Assembly: GCA_903925075.1 (NCBI GenBank)
Contig: CAIYDQ010000247.1
Span: 1 to 64,000, forward strand
Length of the DNA stretch: 64,000 bases
From: an uncultured Geobacter sp.
Lineage (GTDB): Bacteria > Desulfobacterota > Desulfuromonadia > Geobacterales > Geobacteraceae
Direction of reading: 5' to 3'
In this document: positions 33,289-42,679 of the stretch, one piece after another
Numbering within the stretch: the first letter of the stretch is position 1
Layout of the letters: each line of letters opens with the position of its first letter
Program-made: the position numbers and the translations under genes
Notes under the pieces: generated by a model
The model's database searches: none
Told to the model about the DNA's origin: nothing
Seen by the model: the letters and a program-made list of their open reading frames with translations, nothing else

Positions 33289-33604
33289 CAAAACTTTTAT
33301 TGCGAAATGCGTCCACGATGAGGCATTGCTTACCGAGATTGACGATTATATCGACAAATGGCATGAAACAGAGCCGGAAGCCGAACCATTGCATGACTTT
33401 CTAGGGATGAGCTGGGAAGAATATGCAATGTGGGTGGCGGAACCGGAGATCTTGCCTTACATCGTAACCGCGCACAGTCAAAAAATTTCCTTGGTAGCCG
33501 TCCTCGAAAAGGATCGTGCTCAGCCGGCCGCCAAAGGAGTGAGCACGGTGGCAGCCAAGAGAGTCTTCAATTTGCTTAAGGACCATGGGAAGCTGCACCC
33601 ATAA
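33281..33604 (+). CDS. Partner of the E3-type ribonuclease, putative antitoxin or immunity protein, 107 aa
   Basis: An acidic protein in its first half (IDDYIDKWHETEPEAEPLHDFLGMSWEEY). LHDFLGMSWEEYAMWV is a motif I associate with small proteins in toxin-antitoxin-like pairs. The C-terminal third is basic and helical (VAAKRVFNLLKDHGKL) and might bind DNA or RNA. It does not resemble the colicin E3 immunity protein Im3. The eight-base overlap with the nuclease gene and a GGGAGGA site inside its end indicate coupled translation. Neutralising the ribonuclease is inferred from position and charge only. Confidence 0.65.
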   Translation: MSDKTFIAKCVHDEALLTEIDDYIDKWHETEPEAEPLHDFLGMSWEEYAMWVAEPEILPYIVTAHSQKISLVAVLEKDRAQPAAKGVSTVAAKRVFNLLKDHGKLHP

Positions 33605-33632
33605 TCACCAAAGCCCCCTCCCCCCCTTGTTT

Positions 33633-35450
33633 CTATTCCTGCCAGAGCTTTTCCCGCAGCCCCGAGGTCCGCTCCACCCTTCTTTGCACGGCGGCGACGA
33701 AGACCTTCTCGTCTCCCCAGAGGGCGACTTCGCCCTTGGCGCGGGTGATGCCGGTGTAGATCAGCTCCCGCGTCAGCCCTTCGGAGTCGTGGCCGGGAAG
33801 CAGCATCAGCACGCTGTCGAACTCGGAACCCTGGCTCTTGTGCACGGTCATGGCATAGACGGTGTCGTGCGCGGGGAGCCGCACTGGAGAAACCTTGCGC
33901 ACCCCTCCGTCGGGAGCGGGAAAGAACACCCGCGGAGTGCCGTCCCCTTCCTCGTCGGGCAGGACGATGCCGATGTCACCGTTGAAGAGCTTCAGGTTGT
34001 AGTCGTTGACGGCGATCATCACCGGCCGCCCCCGGTACCAGCGGTTGCTTCCTTCGATCAAGCCGGCTTGGGCCAGGATCTCCTCGACCAGGACGTTGAC
34101 GCCGGCCACCCCGTAAGGCCCTTGGCGCAGCGCGCACAGTATCCTGAAACGGTCGAAAAGCCGCAGCGCCTCCTCGGGCGAGCGCGCCGCCAGATAGGGC
34201 GCGTACCCCGCCAGCACCTTTTCGGCCAACGCCTTCTTGAGCCCGTCCGGCGCCGGCGCGTCTCGCCAGCAAAGGTCGGTCCGTCCCTGCTCCTTGCAAA
34301 GCGCCAGCGCGCCGGCCCCGTCTCCGTCGTTGACCGCCCTTCCCGCCGCGCCGATGCCGCTTTCCCCGGCAAAACGGTAATTCCTCTTCAAAACAACCAG
34401 CGAGTCGGTCAGCGGCGAGCCGGCGCTCCCGGAGTCGACCGGGACGCTCTCGGCGGCGATCCGCCGCACGAATCCGCTGAAATCGGCGGAAAAAGGCTCC
34501 TGGCGGCCGCCGCCGCAGAGATCGCCCAAGACCGCTCCGGCTTCGACCGAGGCGAGTTGGTCCCGGTCGCCCAAAAGGATGAAGCGGGCCTGCGGCTTCA
34601 GGGCCACCGCCAGCTTGGCCATCAAGGGGAGCGCCACCATGGAGGCCTCGTCCACGATCACCACCTCGAACGGCAGCAGGTTTTCCGCGTCGTGCCGAAA
34701 GCGCGCCGACCCGGCTCGCACCCCCAGCAGCCGGTGGATGGTGGTGACCTCCTCCGGGATCGACCGCTTGATTTCAGCCGGGCAATCGAGCTTCTCCGTC
34801 ATGGCGCGGATCGATTCCTTGAGCCTGGCCGCGGCTTTGCCGGTCGGGGCGGCCAGCGCTATGCGCAGTTTCTCGCCGCGCGACTGCTCCAGCAGCAGGG
34901 CCAGGATCTTGATCACCGTCGAGGTCTTCCCCGTGCCGGGTCCCCCCGAGATCACGCAGAATCGCTTGCAAAGCGCCGCCAGCGCCGCCACCTTCTGCCA
35001 GTCGGTCTCGCGCTGCGCCGCGGCCGCGCCGGGAAAGAGCCTGGCGACCCCCGAGCGGAGCAGCGCCTCGTCCAGGGCGACCGGTTCGGCCGTCGCCTTT
35101 CCCAGCACCACCCGCACCAGGTCCCGCTCGTATTTCCAGTAGCGGTAGAGGTAGAGCCGGCCGTCCCGGTCGAGGACCAGGGGCCGAAAACCGCCGGGGG
35201 CGCAGACCACGCAGGCGCCCATCAGCTCGGCCTGCAAGCGGTCCAGCGGCGGAAGCTGGTGCTCCGCGCCGTCCACCGCGACGCTGCGGCCGGCGATCTC
35301 GGCCAGGTTCAGGCAGATGTTGCCGTTGCCCACAGCACAGCTCGCCAGCGAGGCGGCCAGCGTCAACAGCCCGTCCGTGCCGCCGGCCTCCCGTTCGATG
35401 AAGGCGGCGAAATGCCGGTCGGTGGCGCTAAGTTCAAAAGGTATGGTCAC
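33633..35450 (-). CDS. recD: Exodeoxyribonuclease V alpha subunit RecD, 605 aa
   Basis: A superfamily 1B 5'-3' helicase of RecBCD. Walker A GGPGTGKTS is near residue 170, DEASMVALPLM is motif II, and motif III LLGDRDQLASVEAGAVLGD and the late VHKSQGSEFD (motif V) and TRAKGEVALWG (motif VI) are all present. The N-terminal 140 residues form the RecC-contacting part. Length matches E. coli RecD (608). Translation starts at GTG 35450, after AGAGGA; no ATG fits. It follows recB by 27 bp and is last in recC-recB-recD. Confidence 0.95.
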   Translation of the reverse strand: MTIPFELSATDRHFAAFIEREAGGTDGLLTLAASLASCAVGNGNICLNLAEIAGRSVAVDGAEHQLPPLDRLQAELMGACVVCAPGGFRPLVLDRDGRLYLYRYWKYERDLVRVVLGKATAEPVALDEALLRSGVARLFPGAAAAQRETDWQKVAALAALCKRFCVISGGPGTGKTSTVIKILALLLEQSRGEKLRIALAAPTGKAAARLKESIRAMTEKLDCPAEIKRSIPEEVTTIHRLLGVRAGSARFRHDAENLLPFEVVIVDEASMVALPLMAKLAVALKPQARFILLGDRDQLASVEAGAVLGDLCGGGRQEPFSADFSGFVRRIAAESVPVDSGSAGSPLTDSLVVLKRNYRFAGESGIGAAGRAVNDGDGAGALALCKEQGRTDLCWRDAPAPDGLKKALAEKVLAGYAPYLAARSPEEALRLFDRFRILCALRQGPYGVAGVNVLVEEILAQAGLIEGSNRWYRGRPVMIAVNDYNLKLFNGDIGIVLPDEEGDGTPRVFFPAPDGGVRKVSPVRLPAHDTVYAMTVHKSQGSEFDSVLMLLPGHDSEGLTRELIYTGITRAKGEVALWGDEKVFVAAVQRRVERTSGLREKLWQE

Positions 35451-35477
35451 CGTTTCATCCTCTGTATGGAGCTATCT

Positions 35478-38400
35478 TCATCCACCCGCCTGCACCAGGA
35501 GCTGGGTCAGTTCGTCGATCATGGCCGCCGGCGGCGTGTCGCGGAAGACGCCGAACTGCTCGCCCTTTTCCTTGTCGACGCCGCGCAGGAAAAAATAGAC
35601 GGCGCCGCCGAAGTGGCTGGCGTAGTCGTATCCCGGCACCCTCAACGACAGGTACCTGTTGAGTGCCACCGTGTAGAGCAGATACTGAAGTGTGTAGAGC
35701 CTTTGCTCCATGGCGGATTTGAGCGCCTGCTGCCCGTACTCCTCGACCCGGTTGCCCAGGTGGTTCGACTTCCAGTCCACCAGGTAGTAGCGCCCCCGGT
35801 GCTCGAAGACCATGTCCATGAACCCCCGCACCATCCCCTTGGCGGGCCTGAAGCGCAGCGACTGGCAGAGGGCGAGCAGGTCCATGCCCTGCTTGGCCCC
35901 GCTCCACTTCCGGAAAAATTCCTTCAAATCGGCGGAGGTGACGAAGTTCAGCGGGAAGAAAAACTCCAGCTCGGCAAGCCATTGCCCGGGCCGAAGCTCG
36001 GCCAGACAAAACGGCCCTTCGGGCGACGAGAGCGGGGCCTTGACCACGCGCTCGACCATCAGAGCGACGCAAGCGGCCCAATCCTGGTCGAAGCGGTGGC
36101 TTTCCAGGCAATGCTTCACCAGCTCGCCCGACTTTTCCGGATCGCAGCCGCTGAAATCGAGCTTTTCGAAGATTTCGTGCAGCAGGATGCCGGCGTGCGT
36201 CCCGCGGGGGAAGCTGAAGATGCTCAGCGCCTGCGGCTCGGGCGCGCCTTGGGCGGCGCAGGCCGGCGCCGCGCCCGATTCCGTCTGGTCCCGGTCCGGC
36301 AGCTCCGGCGCCTGGACGCTGTCGTGGGCGGCGAACGAGGTGAAACTGGACACCCGCCAGTCCCGGTCGATGGCGCCCTCGAAACTGCGGCAGGAGAGGC
36401 GCTCCCCCTCGACCGGCTGCGGCGCGTAGGGGGCCGAGAGTTCCGGCTCCGGCATGGCGCGCACGGCGATGGCGCCGGCTTCCCGTAAGGCGAGCCACTC
36501 CAGTTGCTCGACCACCGCCTCCATGGTCATCTTTTTCACCTGCTGCCCGAGGGCGCCCACCAGGTCGCCGGCCTCGCGGGTGGCGGGCGTGGCGTGGAAC
36601 AGGTAGGAAAGCGGGGAGGTCTCCGGCCTGTTCTTGCCGGTGCGGTCGGAGATCTTGCCGGCCACCAGGTAGCAGCGGAACTTCGCCCGGGTGAGCGCCA
36701 CGTAGAGCAGCCGCAGGTTCTCGGCGAGCGATTCCTTTTGGGCGACTACCCGGTGCCGCTCCAGCTCCGGCGAGCCGAAATCCTTGCAGAGCCGATAGTC
36801 GTCGTGGAAAGAGATCACCTCGTCGTCGCCCCGGACCCCGCCCCAGAGAAAGGGGCAAAAGACGATCGGGTATTCGAGCCCCTTGCTGACGTGGATGGTC
36901 AGGATCTTCACCGCCTTCTCGTCGGTCTCCAGCCGGATCGGGTATTCGCCGGCGGCGTCTCCCGAGCTGATGCGCTCGCCAAACCAGGTGACCAGCCCCT
37001 CGGCGCCCAGTCCGCGCTCATGGGAGGCGCCGTGCAGGATCTCGAAGCAGTGCAGCAGATTTGTCAGCCGGCGCTCCCCGCCCGAGCGGCAAAGGAGCCT
37101 GCCGCGCACTCCTTCGCGCGACATGAGCCCCTGAGCCATGACCATGAAGCCGCGCTCCAGCCAGCTCTGATGGAAATCGCGGAACTTCTCCAGCCACGCT
37201 TCCCAGAGCGGCTCCGCTTCCAAAAGCTGCGCGATGTCGTCGCCGGTCAAGCCGAAGACGTCGGTCACCAGCGCCGCGCGCACCTTGGGTTCGCTGGCCG
37301 GCGAGGCGATGGCGGTCAGCACCGTGCACAGTTCGCGCGCCTCGCGGGTGGCGAAAATGCTGGCGTCGCTGCGCATCACGCTCGGTATGGCCAGGCTCAC
37401 CAGGGCATCCTGGACGGCGCCCGCCTGCCGGTGGCTTCTGACGATTACCGCAATGTCCTCCGGGAGCACCGGCCGCCCGTCGATCAGCGCCTTGCCTTGG
37501 GCGCCGTCGCTCAGCAGGCGGGCGATCTCGGCGGCAACCGCCAGCGGCACCGCCCGGTTGGCGCGGCCGACGTTGAGCTCCTTCCCCTCCTGGTCCCGCG
37601 GCAGGTACCAAAGCTGCAACGGGGCGTCGTTGGCCTCGGTCAGGGCGAGCTGCGCGCCCTCCTCCTTCTTGCCGGCTTGAATCGGATGGTAGCTGATCTG
37701 GTCGAAGACGAAGGGGTGGGCGGCGTTGTCGAAGACGGCGTTGAAGGCGTCCAAGAGGCGCGGCGTGGAGCGCCAGTTGCTGGTGAGGGTGAAGCGCCGG
37801 TCGCCGGGCACCCCCGCCGCGGCCTCCAGGTAGGCGAAGATGTCGGCGCCGCGAAAGCTGTAGATCGCCTGTTTGGGGTCGCCGATCAGAAAAAGCGGCG
37901 CGTCCGTCGCGGCGTAGATCTTACGGAAGATGTCGAACTGCACCGGGTCGGTGTCCTGGAATTCGTCGATCAGCGCGGCACGGTATTTCTGGCTGAGACT
38001 CGCGGCCAGCTCGGCGCCCCTGGCGCCGTTGAGCGCGTCGTAGAGGCCGGTCAAAAGGTCGTCGAAGCAGCGGATGTTGCGCTCCTTCTTGCGGGCGGGG
38101 AGCGTCTTGCCCGCGAAGGCCAGCAGCTCGCTGCGCAGCGCCAGGAAGCGAGCGGTGACGCTTTGCAGGAGTTCCTCGCACAGGTCGAAAAACTCGTGGC
38201 AAAGCGGCGCGCCGGACGGCTTTTTCCCCTGGCTGAGCCCGGAGGCGCTCAGCTTGTGAAATCCGGCGAAGAGATCATAGGGGTTGTCGGTCAGCGCGTA
38301 GCAGCTCATCGCCTCGAAGAGCTCGGGGAGGAGCTCCGGATGGTAGGCCCCTTTGGCCCGGGAGAGCCCCTTGTCGGTCAAAAGCAGCGCGCAGATCTCC

Positions 38401-39095
38401 GTCTGCCGCTCCCGCCACATCGCGCTCACCCGGTCGAAGGCCAGGCGGCTCCGCTCCTCGATGGCGACGACCTGTTCGGGGCTGTAGTCGGGAACGACGT
38501 GCAGTTTGGGGTTGCCGAGCATCTCCTTGAGAAAGCCGGCGAAATAGGCGGCGTTGATTCCTTGGCGCAGCGCGTAGCCGATCAGCGGCGCGGGCTCGGC
38601 GAAGAAACGCCGCCGCCAGAAATCGTCCGCCACCTCCTGCAAGAGATCGGTCTGATCGGTGACCAGTTCGGTGTCGTAAAGAGAGCCGCTTTCGAAGGCG
38701 TTGTCCTGTAGAGCCCGCAGGCAAAAGCCGTGGATGGTGAAGATGGAGGCCTGGTCGAAGGACTTGAGCGCGCGGTCCAGCCGGTCGCGCGCCTCGGCTC
38801 TGCCTGGAGCTCTGCCGCCGGCGTTGTCGAAGAGCCCCTGCAGGAAGGCGTCCCTGGTGGGGGCGCCGTCGAAGACGCCCAGCATCTCGCGGATGCGGGC
38901 GCGGATGCGTCCCTTCAGCTCCTCGGTGGCGGCTTCGGTGTAGGTCACCACCAGGATCTTTTCCGGGGAAAGATCCAGCTCCACCAGCAGGCGCAGGTAG
39001 AGGCAGGCGATGGCGTAGGTCTTGCCGGTGCCGGCGCTCGCCTCGATCAGGGTGACGCCGGCGAGATCTATCTGCAGGTGGTCGAGTTCTTTCAT
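35478..39095 (-). CDS. recB: Exodeoxyribonuclease V beta subunit RecB, 1205 aa
   Basis: A superfamily 1A 3'-5' helicase plus nuclease. Walker A SAGTGKT is near residue 20, FQDTDPVQF is motif II, LIGDPKQAIYSFRGAD is motif III, and the helicase core runs to about residue 830. The C-terminal nuclease has GMVRGFMDMVF, then YLVDWKSNHLG near 1101, the Asp-x-Lys signature of RecB. Length equals the E. coli protein. With RecC and RecD it processes double-strand ends and degrades phage DNA. AGGAAA precedes the ATG. It is separated from recC by 166 bp containing an inverted repeat. Confidence 0.96.
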   Translation of the reverse strand: MKELDHLQIDLAGVTLIEASAGTGKTYAIACLYLRLLVELDLSPEKILVVTYTEAATEELKGRIRARIREMLGVFDGAPTRDAFLQGLFDNAGGRAPGRAEARDRLDRALKSFDQASIFTIHGFCLRALQDNAFESGSLYDTELVTDQTDLLQEVADDFWRRRFFAEPAPLIGYALRQGINAAYFAGFLKEMLGNPKLHVVPDYSPEQVVAIEERSRLAFDRVSAMWRERQTEICALLLTDKGLSRAKGAYHPELLPELFEAMSCYALTDNPYDLFAGFHKLSASGLSQGKKPSGAPLCHEFFDLCEELLQSVTARFLALRSELLAFAGKTLPARKKERNIRCFDDLLTGLYDALNGARGAELAASLSQKYRAALIDEFQDTDPVQFDIFRKIYAATDAPLFLIGDPKQAIYSFRGADIFAYLEAAAGVPGDRRFTLTSNWRSTPRLLDAFNAVFDNAAHPFVFDQISYHPIQAGKKEEGAQLALTEANDAPLQLWYLPRDQEGKELNVGRANRAVPLAVAAEIARLLSDGAQGKALIDGRPVLPEDIAVIVRSHRQAGAVQDALVSLAIPSVMRSDASIFATREARELCTVLTAIASPASEPKVRAALVTDVFGLTGDDIAQLLEAEPLWEAWLEKFRDFHQSWLERGFMVMAQGLMSREGVRGRLLCRSGGERRLTNLLHCFEILHGASHERGLGAEGLVTWFGERISSGDAAGEYPIRLETDEKAVKILTIHVSKGLEYPIVFCPFLWGGVRGDDEVISFHDDYRLCKDFGSPELERHRVVAQKESLAENLRLLYVALTRAKFRCYLVAGKISDRTGKNRPETSPLSYLFHATPATREAGDLVGALGQQVKKMTMEAVVEQLEWLALREAGAIAVRAMPEPELSAPYAPQPVEGERLSCRSFEGAIDRDWRVSSFTSFAAHDSVQAPELPDRDQTESGAAPACAAQGAPEPQALSIFSFPRGTHAGILLHEIFEKLDFSGCDPEKSGELVKHCLESHRFDQDWAACVALMVERVVKAPLSSPEGPFCLAELRPGQWLAELEFFFPLNFVTSADLKEFFRKWSGAKQGMDLLALCQSLRFRPAKGMVRGFMDMVFEHRGRYYLVDWKSNHLGNRVEEYGQQALKSAMEQRLYTLQYLLYTVALNRYLSLRVPGYDYASHFGGAVYFFLRGVDKEKGEQFGVFRDTPPAAMIDELTQLLVQAGG

Positions 39096-39130
39096 CGTTT
39101 TCCTATAAAAACAGAGTCAAAAGCTTTTCG

Positions 39131-39235
39131 CCACGGAGAAAATCTGAGGAAATCCGAGAACACCAAGGGCTTCAAGCAAAAGCTTCAAGCGGGGTAAAAT
39201 CAAACCCCTCGGACTTCCTCAGATTTTCTCCGTGG
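39131..39235. repeat. 28-bp inverted repeat between recC and recB
   Basis: The left arm begins CCACGGAGAAAATCTGAGG (39131-39158); the right arm (39208-39235) is its reverse complement with one mismatch in 28. The 49-bp centre holds CTTCAAGC words in direct repeat. Such CACGGAG elements are common intergenic repeats; here it would form a long hairpin in the recCB transcript. Confidence 0.8.
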
Positions 39236-39261
39236 CCAACGGGTTGCCTTTGGCGGTCGCT

Positions 39262-42200
39262 TTACTGCTTATGCGCGGCCATGGGCGTCAAGAGCCTCCA
39301 CGCCAGCTCCCCGAACTCGCCGCCCAAGGGTTCCTGCTCCTGCCCGAAGCAGAGCTGGAAATACGGGTCCTCCTGCTCTCCCTTGAAAAAGCCGCTCTCC
39401 CACTTGTTGCGCGCCTTCTCCAGATCGCCCTCGCTTCTGACGTATTCCCGCGAACTGGCCGGGAAAAACCGCAGCGGCGCCTGCAACCCCTGCCAGTACA
39501 GATCCAAGAGCGAGGCGAGCAGTTCGGCCGCCCGCTCCACCGGCCGGAAGCCCACTACCTCGTCGGTCATTACCAGGAGGCTCTCCCTCGGATACCCCTC
39601 GGGGGCGAAGGCGTTCAGCACCAGGTGCTCGATCCAGGCGCTCAGTTCGTCCTTGGCCTTGAGCTTCGCGCAGCGGTAGGAGATCTTACTCCCGGTCCAG
39701 ATGCCGTCCACCCTGCCGGAGAGGCGGAACTCTCCGATGCTCTCCTCGAAGTCGAACGGCGCCAACCTGTGCAGGCCGGCGGTGCGCGCCTCGATCTTGG
39801 TCGCCAGTTGCCGCACCTCCTTGACGGCGTCCTCGAAGACCAACTCACCGTGCCGGGCCGGAGGGAGCAGCCCGCGGCAACGGCTGATGGCCAGCAACTC
39901 GCGGCAGTCGCCGCCGCGCAGGCACTTTTCCAGCAGTTGCTGGTTCAGCCCGTACCCTTCCAGCCGGTCGAGGGCGAAGGCCTCGCGCTCCTCCAGTTGG
40001 GCGGAGAGCTCCCCGAGCCTGATCTCCAACCTGTTCTCCAAGAGATACCTGGCCGGGTTGCCGAAAAAGCGCAGCAGTTGGCTGAGCGTCAGCTCGCGCA
40101 TCTCTTCCGGCGGCTCCGGCAAAAAGCCGGCGATGAAGGGGGGCTGAACCTTCGGTCCCTGCTCCGCCTGGTTCAGCGCCTGGCAGTTCTCGGCGGAATA
40201 GCTGAAAAGCTTGGAGCCGGCGCTGAAATAACTTCTGCTGAAGGCCTGCAGGCGATGGCGGGTCACGAGCCTCTCCTCAAGCCGTTCCTCCGCGCAATGG
40301 AAACCGGCGTCGATGGCGTCCAGGAACTCGCTCACCAGCACCGAGGGAGGGATGGCGCCGTTGTCCTTGACGCTCTGGCCTACGTAGCTCAGGTAGAAGC
40401 AGTCGCGCGCCGACAGCAGGCATTCCAGGAAAAGGTAACGGTCCTCGTCGCGCAGGGATCGATCCCCTTTTTCCGGATTTCGCGCTATCAGATCGAATCC
40501 GGGGGGGCGGCTTTGCCGGGGAAAGGCGCTGTCGTTCATGCCGATCAGCGCCACCACCCGAAAGGGGATGCTGCGCATGGGGATCATGGCGCAAAAAGTC
40601 ACGGCGCCGGTCAGGAAGCCGAACCCCTTTTCCTCCACGCTGAGGCGGGAGGAGAGCCAGGCCCGCATCACGGGGAGGGCCGTCGTTTCCTCGAAGCCCG
40701 CCTTCAGCGCCGATTCTTCCAGCGAGTTGACGATCTTGCCGACCGCCGCCACTTCGTGCGCCAGGTCGTCGCCCGCGTCGACGAAATCGGCGAGCAGCGC
40801 CTGCAGGGCCGACTGCCATTGGGGAAGGGTCCGCCGGGCGCCGAACTCCTCGACCAACCGCTCCACCCGGCGCACGAAGCCGGCGAATTTCCCCAAGGTC
40901 CGGGCGCCGTTTCCTTCCATCTCGTCGTAGGGGAGGATGCCGTGGAAAAGGAGGTCCCCCTCCTCGGGCATGGCGTAGCCCAAAAGCAGCCGGTCGAGAC
41001 CCGCGCGCCAGGAGTTGTCCCGATAGGGAGGGAGCCCCAGGCTCAGGCGGTGCGCCTCGTCCGCCCCCCAACGGATGCGCGTCTCCTCGATCCAGCCGCG
41101 CACCAGGTCCAGCTCCTGCGCGTCCAGGCCGAAACGCCTCTGCACCGGCGCCGACTCCAGCAGGTCGAAGACGGCGGTGGCGGTGAGACGGCTGTCGGCC
41201 AGGGCCAACAGCTTCAGCAGCACGCCGGCAACCTCCCCTTCGCTGGCGAGGCTGCGGTCGGCGATGGAAAAAGGGAGCTTTCTCGCCGGGTCCTGGCATC
41301 CCTCGAAGACCATGGCGATATAGGGGGCGTACTTCTCGATCTCCGGGGTCATTACCACGATGTCGCGGCAGGCAAGTCCCGGATCGGCGGCCAAGAGGGC
41401 GAGCAGGTTGTCGTGCAGCACCTCGATCTCGCGCATCGGGCTGTGGCAGGAGTGGATCTGCACCGAGAGATCCGCAGGCGCGATCGCCCTCTTCGCCCGT
41501 TCCGACTCGCTGCCGCGCAGGTTCAGGATGTCGGACTGCAAAGCCGCCAGCAGATTCCCCTCGCCCGGATCCCGGTAGCGGTCGAGCTCGGACGCCACCG
41601 CGTCGCCGGCGTCGAGCATCATCACGGCGAATTCCCGGGCGAGCTTCCCCAACGAGGCGAGCAGCGGGTTGCCCTCCGTCAGATACTCCCGCTCGCGCCG
41701 CTTACGCCGGGCGATCTCCTTCGAGGAAGCGATGTCGCCCCAGTATTCGCGACAGGGACTCAACAGGAAGAGGTTGACTTCCGTGCAGTTGCCGACTTGG
41801 GCGAGGATTTCCAGATGGTATTTGGGGAGATAGGAGATGCCGAAGACGTTGATCCTTTCGGGGAGAAGTTCCTTGGGCGGGTTTTCAGCCAAAAGCCGGA
41901 GGAAGTCCAGCTTCAGCCGGCCGCGGTGCTGGCCGTTGCCCCAGCGGGAAAGCTCGCGCCAGAGGATTTCCTGCCAATCCCCTCCCTTCCCCTCTTCCCA
42001 GGAGAGGAGCATTTCCGGCCGAAAGAAGGTGTACTGGTCGAAGGTGTCGGCGATCTTGCCGGCGAGCTGGAAGCGCTTCAGGCCGTCGCCGTCCCCCTGC
42101 AGATAATAGCTGAGCGGGGCGAACTCCTCGCGCTCCAGAAGCTGCGGCAAGAGCCCCATGATTTTCCAGGCCATGGCCTCGGCGGAGAAAAAAGAGGCGT

Positions 42201-42444
42201 CGGAGAGGCCCGGGAGGCTCTTGGCGAAGAGCTGCCAGGCCATCTTGTTGGGAAACGGGTATTGGCAATTGGCCCACACCCCGAGCCTCCCCGCCAACTC
42301 CATGGCGAGCCAGCGCTGCATCCCCTTACTCTGCACCACCAGGATCTCGGCGGTGAACGGGGAGCCAAGCGGACGGCGGACGGCGTCGGCCAGCGCCTCT
42401 ACCAGGTTTTCCATGCGGTTGCTGGTGTAGATGTTCAGGGGCAT
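39262..42444 (-). CDS. recC: Exodeoxyribonuclease V gamma subunit RecC, 1060 aa
   Basis: The Chi-recognition and DNA-splitting subunit of RecBCD, a helicase-like protein without an active ATPase. The start MPLNIYTSNRMENLVEAL and the segment LVVQSKGMQRWLAMELA, then NCQYPFPNKMAWQL, are characteristic of RecC N-termini; the C-terminal third is the inactive nuclease-like domain. Length is slightly below E. coli RecC (1122). The ATG at 42444 follows AGGA; an earlier in-frame start at 42462 adds six residues without a better site. It is the first gene of recC-recB-recD, with its own promoter at 42488-42517. Confidence 0.94.
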   Translation of the reverse strand: MPLNIYTSNRMENLVEALADAVRRPLGSPFTAEILVVQSKGMQRWLAMELAGRLGVWANCQYPFPNKMAWQLFAKSLPGLSDASFFSAEAMAWKIMGLLPQLLEREEFAPLSYYLQGDGDGLKRFQLAGKIADTFDQYTFFRPEMLLSWEEGKGGDWQEILWRELSRWGNGQHRGRLKLDFLRLLAENPPKELLPERINVFGISYLPKYHLEILAQVGNCTEVNLFLLSPCREYWGDIASSKEIARRKRREREYLTEGNPLLASLGKLAREFAVMMLDAGDAVASELDRYRDPGEGNLLAALQSDILNLRGSESERAKRAIAPADLSVQIHSCHSPMREIEVLHDNLLALLAADPGLACRDIVVMTPEIEKYAPYIAMVFEGCQDPARKLPFSIADRSLASEGEVAGVLLKLLALADSRLTATAVFDLLESAPVQRRFGLDAQELDLVRGWIEETRIRWGADEAHRLSLGLPPYRDNSWRAGLDRLLLGYAMPEEGDLLFHGILPYDEMEGNGARTLGKFAGFVRRVERLVEEFGARRTLPQWQSALQALLADFVDAGDDLAHEVAAVGKIVNSLEESALKAGFEETTALPVMRAWLSSRLSVEEKGFGFLTGAVTFCAMIPMRSIPFRVVALIGMNDSAFPRQSRPPGFDLIARNPEKGDRSLRDEDRYLFLECLLSARDCFYLSYVGQSVKDNGAIPPSVLVSEFLDAIDAGFHCAEERLEERLVTRHRLQAFSRSYFSAGSKLFSYSAENCQALNQAEQGPKVQPPFIAGFLPEPPEEMRELTLSQLLRFFGNPARYLLENRLEIRLGELSAQLEEREAFALDRLEGYGLNQQLLEKCLRGGDCRELLAISRCRGLLPPARHGELVFEDAVKEVRQLATKIEARTAGLHRLAPFDFEESIGEFRLSGRVDGIWTGSKISYRCAKLKAKDELSAWIEHLVLNAFAPEGYPRESLLVMTDEVVGFRPVERAAELLASLLDLYWQGLQAPLRFFPASSREYVRSEGDLEKARNKWESGFFKGEQEDPYFQLCFGQEQEPLGGEFGELAWRLLTPMAAHKQ

Positions 42445-42487
42445 GCAGGTTCCTGTGCGCATTTTGGGAGGCGGGTCAAACCGGGAA

Positions 42488-42517
42488 ACTATAGCTAGGT
42501 CTATAATGAAAAGTCAA
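42488..42517 (-). promoter_or_regulatory. Promoter of recC
   Basis: On the minus strand TTGACT (42517-42512), an 18-bp spacer and TATAGT (42493-42488) lie 44 bp before the recC ATG. Confidence 0.6.
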
Positions 42518-42586
42518 ACGCTCAATGATTAGAATGCCCGCCGCACGCCGGGGGAAAAAATGATTAAGCCGCGCCTAGATTGGTTC

Positions 42587-42616
42587 TTGACAAGTTGCGC
42601 CCGTTCGCGGTAATTT
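42587..42616 (+). promoter_or_regulatory. Promoter of glgC
   Basis: TTGACA (42587-42592), an 18-bp spacer and TAATTT (42611-42616) lie about 65 bp before the glgC ATG, divergent from the recC promoter. Confidence 0.6.
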
Positions 42617-42679
42617 GCCGTTGAAAAAGTTACAGTAGATTAATGTAGGCAAGCCGACCCGGCGAAAAGGAGACGCAGC

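Noticed and set aside
33281..33604. Partner gene as an Im3-type colicin immunity protein
   Set aside because: Length, charge pattern and motifs do not match Im3; it is called only as a putative antitoxin.
33585..38711. Long plus-strand frames opposite recD and recB
   Set aside because: The minus-strand products carry all helicase and nuclease motifs; the plus-strand frames are shadows.
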